Source: Elioraea thermophila (ex Habib et al. 2022)
GTDB taxonomy: Bacteria; Pseudomonadota; Alphaproteobacteria; Acetobacterales; Acetobacteraceae
Assembly (NCBI RefSeq): GCF_003336755.1
Contig: NZ_QMDI01000005.1
Span: 124,001-188,000 of the forward strand
Length of the DNA stretch: 64,000 nucleotides
Direction of reading: 5' to 3'
In this document: piece after piece, positions 18,923 through 27,420 of the stretch
Layout: each line of letters begins with the position of its first letter
How positions within the stretch are numbered: position 1 is the stretch's first letter
The notes under the pieces: model-generated
Seen by the model: only the letters and a program-made list of their open reading frames with translations
The model's database searches: none
What the model was told of the DNA's origin: nothing
Position numbers and translations under genes: made by a program

Positions 18923-19660
18923 CTAGCGAGGCCGACCGCCCTCCTCGTCGCGGCCGCGCCGGCCATAGTCGGCGAAGCGGCGCAGCACCTCCGCCATCTC
19001 CGCCTCATCGAGCAGGACCGGCGCGCCGACGCTGCGCACGACAGCGTATTGTTTGGCGAGGATTTCCACCTCGTGCGCCCGCGCGACCGCCTCCTCGAGA
19101 TCGCGCCCGAGCGCGACCACGCCGTGATTGGCGAGCAGGCACGCCATGCGTCCTTCGAGCGCGCGCAAAGCCGCCTGCGACAGCGCTTCGGTGCCGAAGG
19201 TGGCATACGTGGCGCACGGGATGTCGGTCCCACCTGCGATCGCCACCATGTAGTGGAAGGCCGGGATCGGGCTACGCAGGCAGGACAGCGCCGTCGCGTA
19301 GGTCGAGTGCGTGTGGACGACGGCGCCGATCTCCGGGCGCGCCGCCAGCAGGTCGCGGTGCAGGCGCCACTCCGTCGACGGCCGCGCCGCCCCTCGCCAC
19401 GAGCCGTCCTCGCGCATCGCCACCACGTCGTCCTCGGCCAAGGCGCCGAGGGGGGCGCCGGAGGCGGTGATGAGCAGGCCGCCGTCGCGCCGTACCGACA
19501 CGTTGCCCGAAGTGCCCTGTGTGAGCCCGAGTTCCGCCAGGCGATGGCAGGCGCGCACCAGCGCGCGCCGCAGGGCCTCCTCAGCTTCCCGTCGTTCCGA
19601 CATGTGCGACGCGTTCCGCCTTCTGCCGATGCCGAAGTCCAGCAGGAGGGAGCCCGCCAT
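18923..19660 (-). CDS. Class II aldolase/adducin family protein
   Basis: A 245-residue enzyme of the L-fuculose-phosphate aldolase group. Seen: GTSGNVSVRRDGGLLITASG (phosphate-binding GN-S-R), the zinc ligands in VVHTHSTYATAL, and the later LANHGVVALG third histidine. Substrates range over sugar phosphates and methylthioribulose-1-phosphate; none can be chosen here. The start at 19660 is backed by GGAGG eight bases upstream and by a TGATG overlap with the diguanylate cyclase stop; an internal ATG at 19603 would remove 19 unconserved residues. Confidence 0.85.
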   Translation of the reverse strand: MAGSLLLDFGIGRRRNASHMSERREAEEALRRALVRACHRLAELGLTQGTSGNVSVRRDGGLLITASGAPLGALAEDDVVAMREDGSWRGAARPSTEWRLHRDLLAARPEIGAVVHTHSTYATALSCLRSPIPAFHYMVAIAGGTDIPCATYATFGTEALSQAALRALEGRMACLLANHGVVALGRDLEEAVARAHEVEILAKQYAVVRSVGAPVLLDEAEMAEVLRRFADYGRRGRDEEGGRPR

Positions 19661-21339
19661 CAGCGGACCTCCAGCACAGCCGGTCGCGCCTGCTGCGCGC
19701 TATCGATCCCGTCGATCACCACGCGATTCCGTCCTCCCGCCTTGGCGGCATAGGCCGCGCGATCGGCGGCGGCAAGCAGAGCCTTGGCATCGCCGAGGCT
19801 GGTCGGCACCGCGGCCGCGGCACCGACCGAAACGGTGACGACACCGTGCGGCGACCGCTCGTGCAGGATCATCAGGTCGGCGACGGCTGACCGCGCTCGC
19901 TCGCCGACCTTTGCCGCGCCTACGGCGTCCGCCCCCGGCAGAAGGATGGCGAATTCCTCGCCGCCGAGACGCGCGACCAGGTCGTTCGGGCGGAGCGGCA
20001 AGGCGGAGAGCGCGTGGGCGACACGGACGAGGCAGCGATCGCCCTCCAGGTGGCCGTAGGTGTCGTTGAACCACTTGAAGTGATCGACGTCGATGATGAG
20101 GAGGCCGAAGGGTTCCCCCGTCTGCCGCCCCCGCTCCCAGGCCTGGGCGAGGGCGGCGTCGAAAGCGCGACGGTTGGCGATGCCCGTCAGCGGGTCGCGC
20201 TGGGCGAGATCGGCGAGCCGGCGATTGATCTCGGAGAGCGACGCCTCACGGCGGAGGATCTCGTCCACCATGCGGGCGAAGGCGCGGCGCAACGTCTCGA
20301 GTTCGCCGAACAGGGGCCCGCGCGGCAGGGCGGTCGGTCGGCCTCCCTCCTCCACCTCCTCGGCCGAGCGCGCAAGGGCGAGCAGGGGCAGGACAACCAC
20401 GCGCCGTGCGGCGAGAACGGACAACCCGGCGCCCAGGAGCGCGACGCCGATCATCAGCGCAAGCACATCGCGGAACCGGGCATTCGCCGGTTTCGTCACC
20501 ACTTCGAGAGGCTCAGTGAGAACAATGCGGATCCCGCCCGTGAGCAGCGGAGTGAGACCGGCGATCAGGCTCGTGCCGCCCTCTTCCCGCATGATCTGAA
20601 CCGGGGCGCCACCGTCGCGATGGGGCCGCAAAGCGATGGTCTGCCCTTTTCGCTTCCGGTCCGGCCACGCCGCCACGATGCGGTTGTCGCGATCGACGAG
20701 GAACACTTCGATGGTGGGGTCGTCCAGCGATGAGGGGTCGGTGACGATCTCCCCCAAGCGACGCGCCAGACCGTCGATGTCGAGGGCGGCGGCGATGATC
20801 GCGGGCTCGTCTCCCCGGCCGGGCAGAGCGGCGCTCGGGCCGAGGCGGCGTGCCACCGGCAGCACGAGCATGGCCGCGGTGCGCGCCACCAGGGGCTCGC
20901 CCACCGAGAGGGAGTCCTGTTCGCGCGCCCGTTGGATGTATGGCCGATCCGACAGGTCGATGCCGTGCCCGCGCCCGGAGGAGGAGCAGATCACCCGCCC
21001 GTCCCGCCCGAGCAGGAGAGAGCTCATGACGAAGGGATGGGAATCGACTTCGCGACGCAACAGCGCCTCGCACGAGGCCCGATCCCCGGACGCCAGGGAC
21101 ACGAGCGTCGGCTCGACGGCAAGGCTGCGTTCGACCGCGAGCAACATCTGGCCATAGAGGCCTGAGCCGAGCTGGGCCCCCTGCGCCAGCCGGTCGGCGG
21201 CGCGGGACACCACCTCGTCGCGCGAAGCGGCGGCGAACCACCACGCAAGCAGGAGGGTCGGCAACAGGGCGAGCAGAATGAGCCCCGCCACCGCCAACCC
21301 GACGCCGCCCAGACGGCCTGAACCCCGTGCGTCGATCAC
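19660..21339 (-). CDS. Membrane-bound diguanylate cyclase with periplasmic sensor
   Basis: A 559-residue protein. TM1 is at about residues 12-36, then a periplasmic Cache-like sensor (about 40-285, with ICSSSGRGHGIDLSDRPYI), TM2 (about 290-312), a HAMP-like linker and a GGDEF domain (about 385-545). The active site reads GGEEF. RPND five residues upstream is the RxxD inhibitory I-site, so product inhibition by c-di-GMP is expected. DPLTGIANRRAF is the canonical start of the GGDEF domain. It synthesises c-di-GMP from GTP. The start is a GTG at 21339, whose ribosome site lies in a hairpin. Confidence 0.93.
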   Translation of the reverse strand: MIDARGSGRLGGVGLAVAGLILLALLPTLLLAWWFAAASRDEVVSRAADRLAQGAQLGSGLYGQMLLAVERSLAVEPTLVSLASGDRASCEALLRREVDSHPFVMSSLLLGRDGRVICSSSGRGHGIDLSDRPYIQRAREQDSLSVGEPLVARTAAMLVLPVARRLGPSAALPGRGDEPAIIAAALDIDGLARRLGEIVTDPSSLDDPTIEVFLVDRDNRIVAAWPDRKRKGQTIALRPHRDGGAPVQIMREEGGTSLIAGLTPLLTGGIRIVLTEPLEVVTKPANARFRDVLALMIGVALLGAGLSVLAARRVVVLPLLALARSAEEVEEGGRPTALPRGPLFGELETLRRAFARMVDEILRREASLSEINRRLADLAQRDPLTGIANRRAFDAALAQAWERGRQTGEPFGLLIIDVDHFKWFNDTYGHLEGDRCLVRVAHALSALPLRPNDLVARLGGEEFAILLPGADAVGAAKVGERARSAVADLMILHERSPHGVVTVSVGAAAAVPTSLGDAKALLAAADRAAYAAKAGGRNRVVIDGIDSAQQARPAVLEVR

Positions 21340-21344
21340 GCCCT

Positions 21345-21366
21345 TCTCCCCGACCGAGTCGGGAGA
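21345..21366 (-). promoter_or_regulatory. Hairpin covering the ribosome binding site of the diguanylate cyclase
   Basis: On the transcribed (minus) strand the arm TCTCCC pairs with GGGAGA and an inner GAC pairs with GTC, with one bulged base and a 3-nt loop. The 3' arm holds the GGAG Shine-Dalgarno located 6 nt before the GTG start at 21339, so the stem would hide it. The layout is seen directly; control of translation is inferred. Confidence 0.5.
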
Positions 21367-21438
21367 ATGAAACGACCCTCCGGTTAACGATCGGCGAAGG
21401 CCGCTCCGTGCCGCCGCCCCGGCGGCGCTAATACCGCG

Positions 21439-22482
21439 TCAGCCACCCGTCCGCACGCGCTCGCGGGCAAGGAGGCCCTGCGCGATCAACGCCTCGGCGA
21501 TCTGCACCGCGTTCAGCGCCGCCCCCTTGCGCAGGTTGTCGGCCACACACCAGAAGGCGAGGCCATTCGGCACGGTCGGGTCCTTGCGCAGGCGCGAGAC
21601 GAAGACGTCGTCCTCGCCGGCCGCCTCGATGGGGGTGACGTAGCCGCCGTCCTCGCGGCGATCCACCACGCTCACCCCCGGGGCGCGCCGCAGCGCCTCG
21701 CGCGCCTCCGCCACCGTGATCGGGCGCTCGAACTCGACATGCACCGCCTCGGCATGGCCGACGAAGACGGGAACGCGCACGCAGGTGGCGATCACCGCGA
21801 TGTCGGGATCCAGGATCTTCCGCGTCTCCACCGCCATCTTCCACTCCTCCTTGGTCGCGCCGTCGTCGAGGAAGCGGTCGATGTGCGGGATGACGTTGAA
21901 CGCGATCGGCTTGGTGAACTGCTGCGGCGTCGCGGGGTCGTTGACGAAGACACCCTTGGTCTGGGCGTAGAGCTCGTCCATCGCCTCCTTGCCCGCACCC
22001 GAGACCGACTGGTAGGTCGCCACCGACACCCGCTTGACCCGCGCGAGGTCGTGCAGGGGCTTCAGCGCCACCACCATCTGGATGGTGGAGCAGTTCGGGT
22101 TGGCGATGATGTTGCGCTTGCGGAAGCCGGCGAGCGCTTGAGGGTTCACTTCCGGCACCACGAGCGGCACGTCGGGCTCCATGCGGAAGTGGCTGGTGTT
22201 GTCGATCACCACGCAGCCGGCGGCCGCGGCACGGGGCGCATGTTCGGCCGAGACCGCAGCACCTGGGCTGAACAGGCCGATGTCGATGCCGCGGAAGTCG
22301 AAGGTCTCGAGGTTGCGTACCGTCAGCGTGCGATGCTCGCCGTAGCTCACCGGCTGCCCGGCGGAGCGGCCGGAGGCGAGCGCGACCACCTCGTCGGCCG
22401 GAAAGTTGCGCTCGGCGAGGGTCTTCAGCATCTCGCGCCCGACCGCGCCCGTCGCCCCGACCACAGCGACCCGATAGCCCAT
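21439..22482 (-). CDS. asd: Aspartate-semialdehyde dehydrogenase
   Basis: A 347-residue enzyme reducing aspartyl-4-phosphate to aspartate-4-semialdehyde with NADPH, the branch point to lysine/diaminopimelate, threonine and methionine. Seen: N-terminal Rossmann motif VAVVGATGAVGREML, the active-site Cys in NIIANPNCSTIQMVVAL, the base region YQSVSGAGKEAMDEL, and the CVRVPVFVGHAEAVHVE segment with Arg and His substrate ligands. The length matches the Gram-negative form. The EamA gene is 41 bp upstream on the same strand. Confidence 0.96.
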   Translation of the reverse strand: MGYRVAVVGATGAVGREMLKTLAERNFPADEVVALASGRSAGQPVSYGEHRTLTVRNLETFDFRGIDIGLFSPGAAVSAEHAPRAAAAGCVVIDNTSHFRMEPDVPLVVPEVNPQALAGFRKRNIIANPNCSTIQMVVALKPLHDLARVKRVSVATYQSVSGAGKEAMDELYAQTKGVFVNDPATPQQFTKPIAFNVIPHIDRFLDDGATKEEWKMAVETRKILDPDIAVIATCVRVPVFVGHAEAVHVEFERPITVAEAREALRRAPGVSVVDRREDGGYVTPIEAAGEDDVFVSRLRKDPTVPNGLAFWCVADNLRKGAALNAVQIAEALIAQGLLARERVRTGG

Positions 22483-22523
22483 CGCCCGCTCCTCCGTCCC
22501 ACCCGGCCGAAACCGCGCGACTG

Positions 22524-23477
22524 TTAGGGGCGGGGCGGGGCCGGTGCAAGCGGCCGAGCCTGCGCCGGCGGCAGGGCGGAGGCGAGGATGACGCCGAGGG
22601 TGAGGATCGCGATGCCGGCGGTCTCCATCAGCGACGGCACCTCGCCGAGGGCGATGATGCCGAACACCGCGGTCAAGGTCGGAGTCAGGGCGCCGACCGC
22701 CGCCGCCCGCGTCGCCCCGACCAGAACCAAGCCCCGGTTGAACAGGATCACCGAGACGGTCGCGCCGAGCACGCCGTGCAGCAGGCCCTGCACCGCCACC
22801 TCCCAAGGCGGCGCGGCAAGAAAACGGGGGCCGACGAGGAGGAGATAGGGTAGCGAAAACGCGACGGCCGAACCGACGACGGAGAGCGTGACCGCATCGA
22901 GCACGCCGACGCGCGCACCCCGCACGGCCACCGTGTAGGCCGCCCAGAGAAGCCCTGCCGCCGTGAACAGCAAGTGGCCGATCCAGGCCTGCAGCCCCCA
23001 AATCCCATCCAGGCTCGCCAGCACGATCGCCGCCGCCCCCGCCGCGATCAGCGCGAGCCCGGCGAGGCGGCGTCGCGGCAGCGGCTCGCCGATCAGCGCC
23101 CAGGCGAGGAAACCGGTGAACACGGCGCCGAGCGGGCTCGTCATCGCTCCCCCGTGCGCGGCAGGGGCGAAGGCGAGCCCGCCCGTGTTGCACAGCGAGA
23201 AAGCAAAACCGGAGCCGAGCACCACGCCGGCGAGAGCCACGGGCTTGACCCGCCACAGGGCCAGCCCCCGCCGCAGCGCGTGCGGGGCCATCAGCCCTGC
23301 CGCGACCAGGAAGCGCAGCGCGACGATGTCGGCCGTGCCGAGGCTCGCCTCGAGGAAAAGGAACCGGGTGCCGACCGCCCAGCCGGCCCAGATCGCCACC
23401 GCGGCGACGAGCGCGGCCCAGCCGAGGATCGCCTCGCGGGACGAGGCCCCGGCTTGGCGGGGCACGAAACCGGACAC
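22524..23477 (-). CDS. EamA/DMT-family transporter
   Basis: A 317-residue inner-membrane protein with about ten helices arranged as two EamA repeats (about residues 18-150 and 165-295). Typical signatures are TADIVALRFLVAAGL in repeat 1 and MTSPLGAVFTGFLAWALIGE at its end, matched by GALTPTLTAVFGIIALGEVP in repeat 2. Such carriers export metabolites or amino acids. The start is a GTG at 23477. It lies between the TAXI gene and asd in one direction. Confidence 0.88.
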   Translation of the reverse strand: MSGFVPRQAGASSREAILGWAALVAAVAIWAGWAVGTRFLFLEASLGTADIVALRFLVAAGLMAPHALRRGLALWRVKPVALAGVVLGSGFAFSLCNTGGLAFAPAAHGGAMTSPLGAVFTGFLAWALIGEPLPRRRLAGLALIAAGAAAIVLASLDGIWGLQAWIGHLLFTAAGLLWAAYTVAVRGARVGVLDAVTLSVVGSAVAFSLPYLLLVGPRFLAAPPWEVAVQGLLHGVLGATVSVILFNRGLVLVGATRAAAVGALTPTLTAVFGIIALGEVPSLMETAGIAILTLGVILASALPPAQARPLAPAPPRP

Positions 23478-23523
23478 GCCGGGGAAAAGGGGCCAGCCCG
23501 AGCGCGACCGGCCCCGAACCCGA

Positions 23524-24519
23524 TCAGGCGGCGACCAGGTTGTCCGGGATGCGGTGGCCGTTCTCGCGGAACCAGCGCGCCGCCCCGGGGTGGAAGGGCA
23601 GGAAGCTGTTCTTGCCCACGTTCTCCGGCACCGTCTCGCGCGCCGCCGCCACCGCCTGCACCATCGCCGCGTTCTGCGTCATCACCGCCTTGACGATCTC
23701 GTAGACGAGATCCTCCGGCAGAGAGCGGTGGCAGACCGCGAAGTTGAACATGCCGACGATGGTCATCGGCCCCGGAACCGAACGGTAGGTGCCGGCCGGG
23801 ATCGTGCCCTTGGAGAGCTCCGGCATCGCCTTGGTGATGGTTTCGGCCTGAGCGTCGGTGAAGCCGAAGATGCGCACCTGCTGGCTCGTTTCGATCTCGC
23901 TGAAGGACGGGATCGGCGCGCCGGCGGCGAAGCAGAAGCAGTCGAGCAGCCCGTCGGCGAGCTGCCCGGTGAGGTCGGAGGCGGAAGCGAACCGGATCGC
24001 GGAGGGTGTGACGCCGAGAGTGCGCAGGATCAGCGGATAATAGGTGCCCGGCGTGCCGCCGCGCGGCCCCACACCGACGGAGCGGCCGTTCAGCTGGCTG
24101 TGGTCGGAGATGCCCGACCGCGCCAGGGCGACCGCATGGAACGGCGTGTCGTACATCGGAAAGAGGGCGCGGATGTCGCGGAAGCGGTTGCCCTGCGTCC
24201 ACTCGCCCGTGCCTTCCCAGGCCTGCAGGGCGACCCCCATGGTGACCATGCCGAGCTCGATCTGCCGCGTCTGCAGCAGCACGATGTTCTGGTTCGGGCC
24301 CTGGGTGGTGCGGTAGCTGATGTTCACCCCCGTCGCCGCCTGGACGAGCTGGCCCCAGGCCGGGCCGTAGATGGCGTAGGTGCCGCCCGGCGCGGCCGTG
24401 CCCATGGTGAGGGCCCGCGGCCAGGTGGGGTTGCGCGGCTGGCCCCACACGGCAGGGGCGGCGAGCCCCGAACCGAGCAGGCCGGACGAGACGAGCAGCG
24501 TGCGGCGGTTGATCGCCAT
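23524..24519 (-). CDS. TAXI-family TRAP transporter solute-binding protein
   Basis: A 331-residue periplasmic binding protein with an Arg-Arg leader (INRRTLLVSSGLLGSGLAAP, Tat-like; cleavage near AVWG/Q). The TAXI family is recognised from GTAAPGGTYAIYGPAWGQLV and the glycine-rich VGVGPRGGTPGTYYPLILRT. TAXI proteins deliver organic acids to fused TRAP permeases. No TRAP permease gene lies next to it in this window, so it is an orphan here; its closest transport neighbours are ABC genes with which it should not directly work. Confidence 0.87.
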   Translation of the reverse strand: MAINRRTLLVSSGLLGSGLAAPAVWGQPRNPTWPRALTMGTAAPGGTYAIYGPAWGQLVQAATGVNISYRTTQGPNQNIVLLQTRQIELGMVTMGVALQAWEGTGEWTQGNRFRDIRALFPMYDTPFHAVALARSGISDHSQLNGRSVGVGPRGGTPGTYYPLILRTLGVTPSAIRFASASDLTGQLADGLLDCFCFAAGAPIPSFSEIETSQQVRIFGFTDAQAETITKAMPELSKGTIPAGTYRSVPGPMTIVGMFNFAVCHRSLPEDLVYEIVKAVMTQNAAMVQAVAAARETVPENVGKNSFLPFHPGAARWFRENGHRIPDNLVAA

Positions 24520-24616
24520 GGCGTGACCTCCCTCGAGAGAGCGGCGGGCGGTGCGCCGCCGGATCGTGTTTCCCAGCGCACAGATTGGGCGAACCGAGCC
24601 GCCCGGGAAAGGGGGC

Positions 24617-25645
24617 TCACGCATCCGGCAGCCTCCAGGGCGCAGGTGGCACGGCGGAAAGCCGGACCACGTCGCCCGGCCGAGGAGAGGCGCCGGTCGT
24701 CTCCAGCGTGATCGGGCCCGCCGCCGCCCCCGCGACCACGACGCGGACGCGATCGCCGAGGAAGAACGCCGCCTCGACCCGCCCCGTGAGCGTGCCCTCG
24801 GGGTCGAGGCGGAGCTCCTCGGGGCGGGCGGCGGCAAGGACGGGACCCGGCGCGAGCCCGTTCGCAGGCAGGCTGCCGCCGTGGAGATGCAGCTTTCCGT
24901 CGCGCACCTCGCCCGCCAGCACGTTCAGCGTGCCGACGAATTCGGCGACAAAGCGCGTGGCGGGGCGGCGGTAGATCTCCTCGGGCGCGCCCACCTGCTC
25001 CACCCGCCCCGCGCGCATCACCGCCACCCGATCGCCGAGCGCCATCGCCTCCGCCTGGTCATGGGTGACGAAGACCGCGGTGATGCCGAGCTCGCGCAAC
25101 AGGCCGGCGAGTTCGACGCGCAACTCCTCGCGCAGCTTGGCATCCAGCGCCGTAAGCGGTTCGTCGAGCAGCAGCACCGCGGGTTCGACCGCGAGGGCGC
25201 GGGCGAGTGCCACGCGCTGCCGCTGGCCGCCCGAGAGCTGATCGACCCTGCGGTGCGCGAGTTCGGGGATGCGCATCATCGCAAGCCAGCGGGAGACGCG
25301 CGCCTCCCGTTCCGCGCGGGGAACGTTGCGCAGCCTGAGGCCGTAGCCGACGTTGCCGGCGACGTCGAGGTTCGGAAAGAGGGCGTAGGACTGGAACACC
25401 ATCCCGACGTTGCGCCGCTCGATCGGGGTGTCCGTCACGTCGCGGCCGTCGAACAGCACGCGCCCGGGGCGATCGGGCCGGACAAGGCCCGCGATGAGGC
25501 GCAACAGCGTGGTCTTGCCGCAGCCAGAAGGGCCGAGCACGGCGAGCGTCTCGCCCGGGTTGATGGCGAGATCGGTGGGAAGCAGCGCCCGCGTGCCGTC
25601 GGCGTGGGTGAAGGCGCAGGCGCGAAGGTCGACGGCGATACTCAT
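24617..25645 (-). CDS. ABC importer ATPase (PotA/FbpC type)
   Basis: A 342-residue ATPase with a C-terminal regulatory (TOBE-type) domain. Seen: Walker A GPSGCGKTTLLRL, Q-loop MVFQSYALFPNLDVAGNVGY, signature LSGGQRQRVALARAL, Walker B VLLLDEPLTALD and H-loop FVTHDQAEAMALGDRV. The QSYALFPNLDV form is typical of polyamine, iron and thiamine importers. Its start overlaps the upstream permease stop as ATGA. It completes a SBP-permease-permease-ATPase operon with no membrane-domain fusion. Confidence 0.93.
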   Translation of the reverse strand: MSIAVDLRACAFTHADGTRALLPTDLAINPGETLAVLGPSGCGKTTLLRLIAGLVRPDRPGRVLFDGRDVTDTPIERRNVGMVFQSYALFPNLDVAGNVGYGLRLRNVPRAEREARVSRWLAMMRIPELAHRRVDQLSGGQRQRVALARALAVEPAVLLLDEPLTALDAKLREELRVELAGLLRELGITAVFVTHDQAEAMALGDRVAVMRAGRVEQVGAPEEIYRRPATRFVAEFVGTLNVLAGEVRDGKLHLHGGSLPANGLAPGPVLAAARPEELRLDPEGTLTGRVEAAFFLGDRVRVVVAGAAAGPITLETTGASPRPGDVVRLSAVPPAPWRLPDA

Positions 25646-26448
25646 CGCGTCGGCGCGAGACCGAAGGCGCGGTCGGAGGCCCACTGGAGGGCGACGAGCA
25701 GGGGAATGAGGAGGATGAGGAAGACGAGGGTGAAGGCCGAGCCGATTTCGAGCCGCATCGAGGCGTAGGAGTCCGCGAGCCCCACGGGCAGAGTCATGGT
25801 GAAGGGCGTGTGCAGCATCAGCGTCATGTTGAACTCGCCCAAGGAGAGGGTGAGGACCATCAGGCTGCCCGCCAGGATGCCGGGGGCGGCGTTCGGCAAC
25901 ACGACGGTGCGGAACCGGGCGAGAAGCCCGGCGCCGAGCGAGCGCGCCGCCTCCTCGAGCGTCGGGAGATCGACTGCCAGCATCACGGCCAGGGTCGATC
26001 GCACCATGAAGGGGAGCGTGAACAACACGTGCCCGACCAGGATGAAACTCCAATGCGTGCGGAAATCCCCCACCGCCCCCCAGGCGAGGATGAGCGCGAG
26101 GCCGGTCGCGATGCCGGGGATGGCCACGGGGATCACCAACGCCTCCTCGGCGAGCCGCGCGACCCGCCCCGAATGACGCGCCAGCGCGTAGGCGACCGGC
26201 ACGCCGAGCAGAAGGGTCGAGACCAGCGTGGCGAGCGCGATGCCGACCGAAAGCCCGATGGTGTGGGCGTAAAGGTCGAGCACGCGCTCGACCCAGACGA
26301 GAGTGACGCCGCTCGCGATGATGCCGCGCTGATAGTTCACCGTGACGCCCGCGAGCACGGAGAGCACGACGGGAAAGATGAGGAAGACCGCGACGAGGAC
26401 CGTGAACGCGAGGCCCGCCGCGAACCCCGCGCCGCGACGACGCGTCAT
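25642..26448 (-). CDS. ABC importer permease 2
   Basis: A 268-residue inner-membrane subunit with six predicted helices and the EAA coupling loop EEAARSLGAGLLARFRTVVLP, which docks the ATPase. This is the PotC/second-FbpB-half class. It overlaps permease 1 upstream and the ATPase downstream by 4 bp each, so the three proteins are made from one message. Confidence 0.92.
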   Translation of the reverse strand: MTRRRGAGFAAGLAFTVLVAVFLIFPVVLSVLAGVTVNYQRGIIASGVTLVWVERVLDLYAHTIGLSVGIALATLVSTLLLGVPVAYALARHSGRVARLAEEALVIPVAIPGIATGLALILAWGAVGDFRTHWSFILVGHVLFTLPFMVRSTLAVMLAVDLPTLEEAARSLGAGLLARFRTVVLPNAAPGILAGSLMVLTLSLGEFNMTLMLHTPFTMTLPVGLADSYASMRLEIGSAFTLVFLILLIPLLVALQWASDRAFGLAPTR

Positions 26449-27263
26449 CCCGCCGCCGCCACCGCACCACCCGCAGCCGTGCGCGCGGCCGCGAGCACGG
26501 CCCAGGTGATGGCGCCGAGCAGGAAGGAAAGCGCGGCGGCGACCGCGATGTTCGCCCCCACGGTGAACTCGGCGTAGATCACCATCGGCAGCACGTCGAT
26601 GCGCGTCGCCAGGGTGAAGGCGGTGCCGAACGCACCCATGGCGGTGGCGAAACAGATCGCGCCGGCGGCGAGGAAGGCGCCCTTGAGCCCAGGCAAGATC
26701 ACGTCGCGCACGACGGCCCACGGCGAGGCGCCGAGCGAGCGTGCCGCCTCCTCGAGCGCGGGGTCGAGCTTCTCGGCCGCCGCCATCACGGTCAGCACCG
26801 TGCGCGGGATGGAGAAGTAGAGATAGCCCACGAACAACCCGGCGAGCGAGTAGGCGAAGACGAGACGCTCGCCGGTGAGCGCGAGCGTCACTTCGCCGAT
26901 CACGCCCTGCCGGCCGGCGAGCAGGATCACCATGAAGCCGATGACCACACCGGGGAAGGCGAGCGGCAGGGTGAGGAAGGCGGTGAGCAGCCTCCGGCCG
27001 CGGAACCGGTTCCGCGCCAGGAACACGCCGGCGATGCCGGAGATGACGAGGGTGGCCGCGGTGACCGAGGCCGCGAGCGCCACCGTCTTCCAGAGGCTCG
27101 CGAGGTAGCGGTCGTCGGTGAGGATGATCGCGTAGGTCGCCCAGCCCTCGGGCCCCGTCGCGCCGGTGCGCAGCATCAGCGCGAGGGGCAGGAGGAAGAA
27201 GGCGGCGAGGAAGGCGATCGCCGGGGCGACCAGGAGAGCGAGGGCGAGCCGGTCGCGGCCCAT
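26445..27263 (-). CDS. ABC importer permease 1
   Basis: A 272-residue permease (PotB class) with six predicted helices. The first is ALLVAPAIAFLAAFFLLPLA, and the coupling loop is EEAARSLGASPWAVVRDVIL. It follows the binding-protein gene after a 157-bp gap and overlaps permease 2 by 4 bp. The set resembles iron(III), putrescine/spermidine or aminoethylphosphonate importers; the permease alone does not separate them. Confidence 0.92.
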   Translation of the reverse strand: MGRDRLALALLVAPAIAFLAAFFLLPLALMLRTGATGPEGWATYAIILTDDRYLASLWKTVALAASVTAATLVISGIAGVFLARNRFRGRRLLTAFLTLPLAFPGVVIGFMVILLAGRQGVIGEVTLALTGERLVFAYSLAGLFVGYLYFSIPRTVLTVMAAAEKLDPALEEAARSLGASPWAVVRDVILPGLKGAFLAAGAICFATAMGAFGTAFTLATRIDVLPMVIYAEFTVGANIAVAAALSFLLGAITWAVLAAARTAAGGAVAAAG

Positions 27264-27272
27264 CGCGGGGGC

Positions 27273-27371
27273 TCAGCGACGGCGGCGGAAGCGGGCGGAA
27301 AGCCTGCGCAGGAACGGACGACGCCGGCGAACGGGCGGCAGGGGGGGCAGTTCGTCGAACAACGCGATCAT
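27273..27371 (-). CDS. Possible very small basic protein
   Basis: A 32-codon frame between the binding-protein and permease genes of the importer operon, read MIALFDELPPLPPVRRRRPF then an Arg-rich tail. The strongly basic C terminus could be a real micro-protein, but no Shine-Dalgarno precedes the ATG and Arg-rich runs arise by chance in GC-rich DNA. Kept only because the 157-bp gap is otherwise unexplained. Confidence 0.2.
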   Translation of the reverse strand: MIALFDELPPLPPVRRRRPFLRRLSARFRRRR

Positions 27372-27420
27372 GCCGGAACGGGAGCGTGGCGATGGCGCAA
27401 CGGTGTGGTCGGGGAACGGT

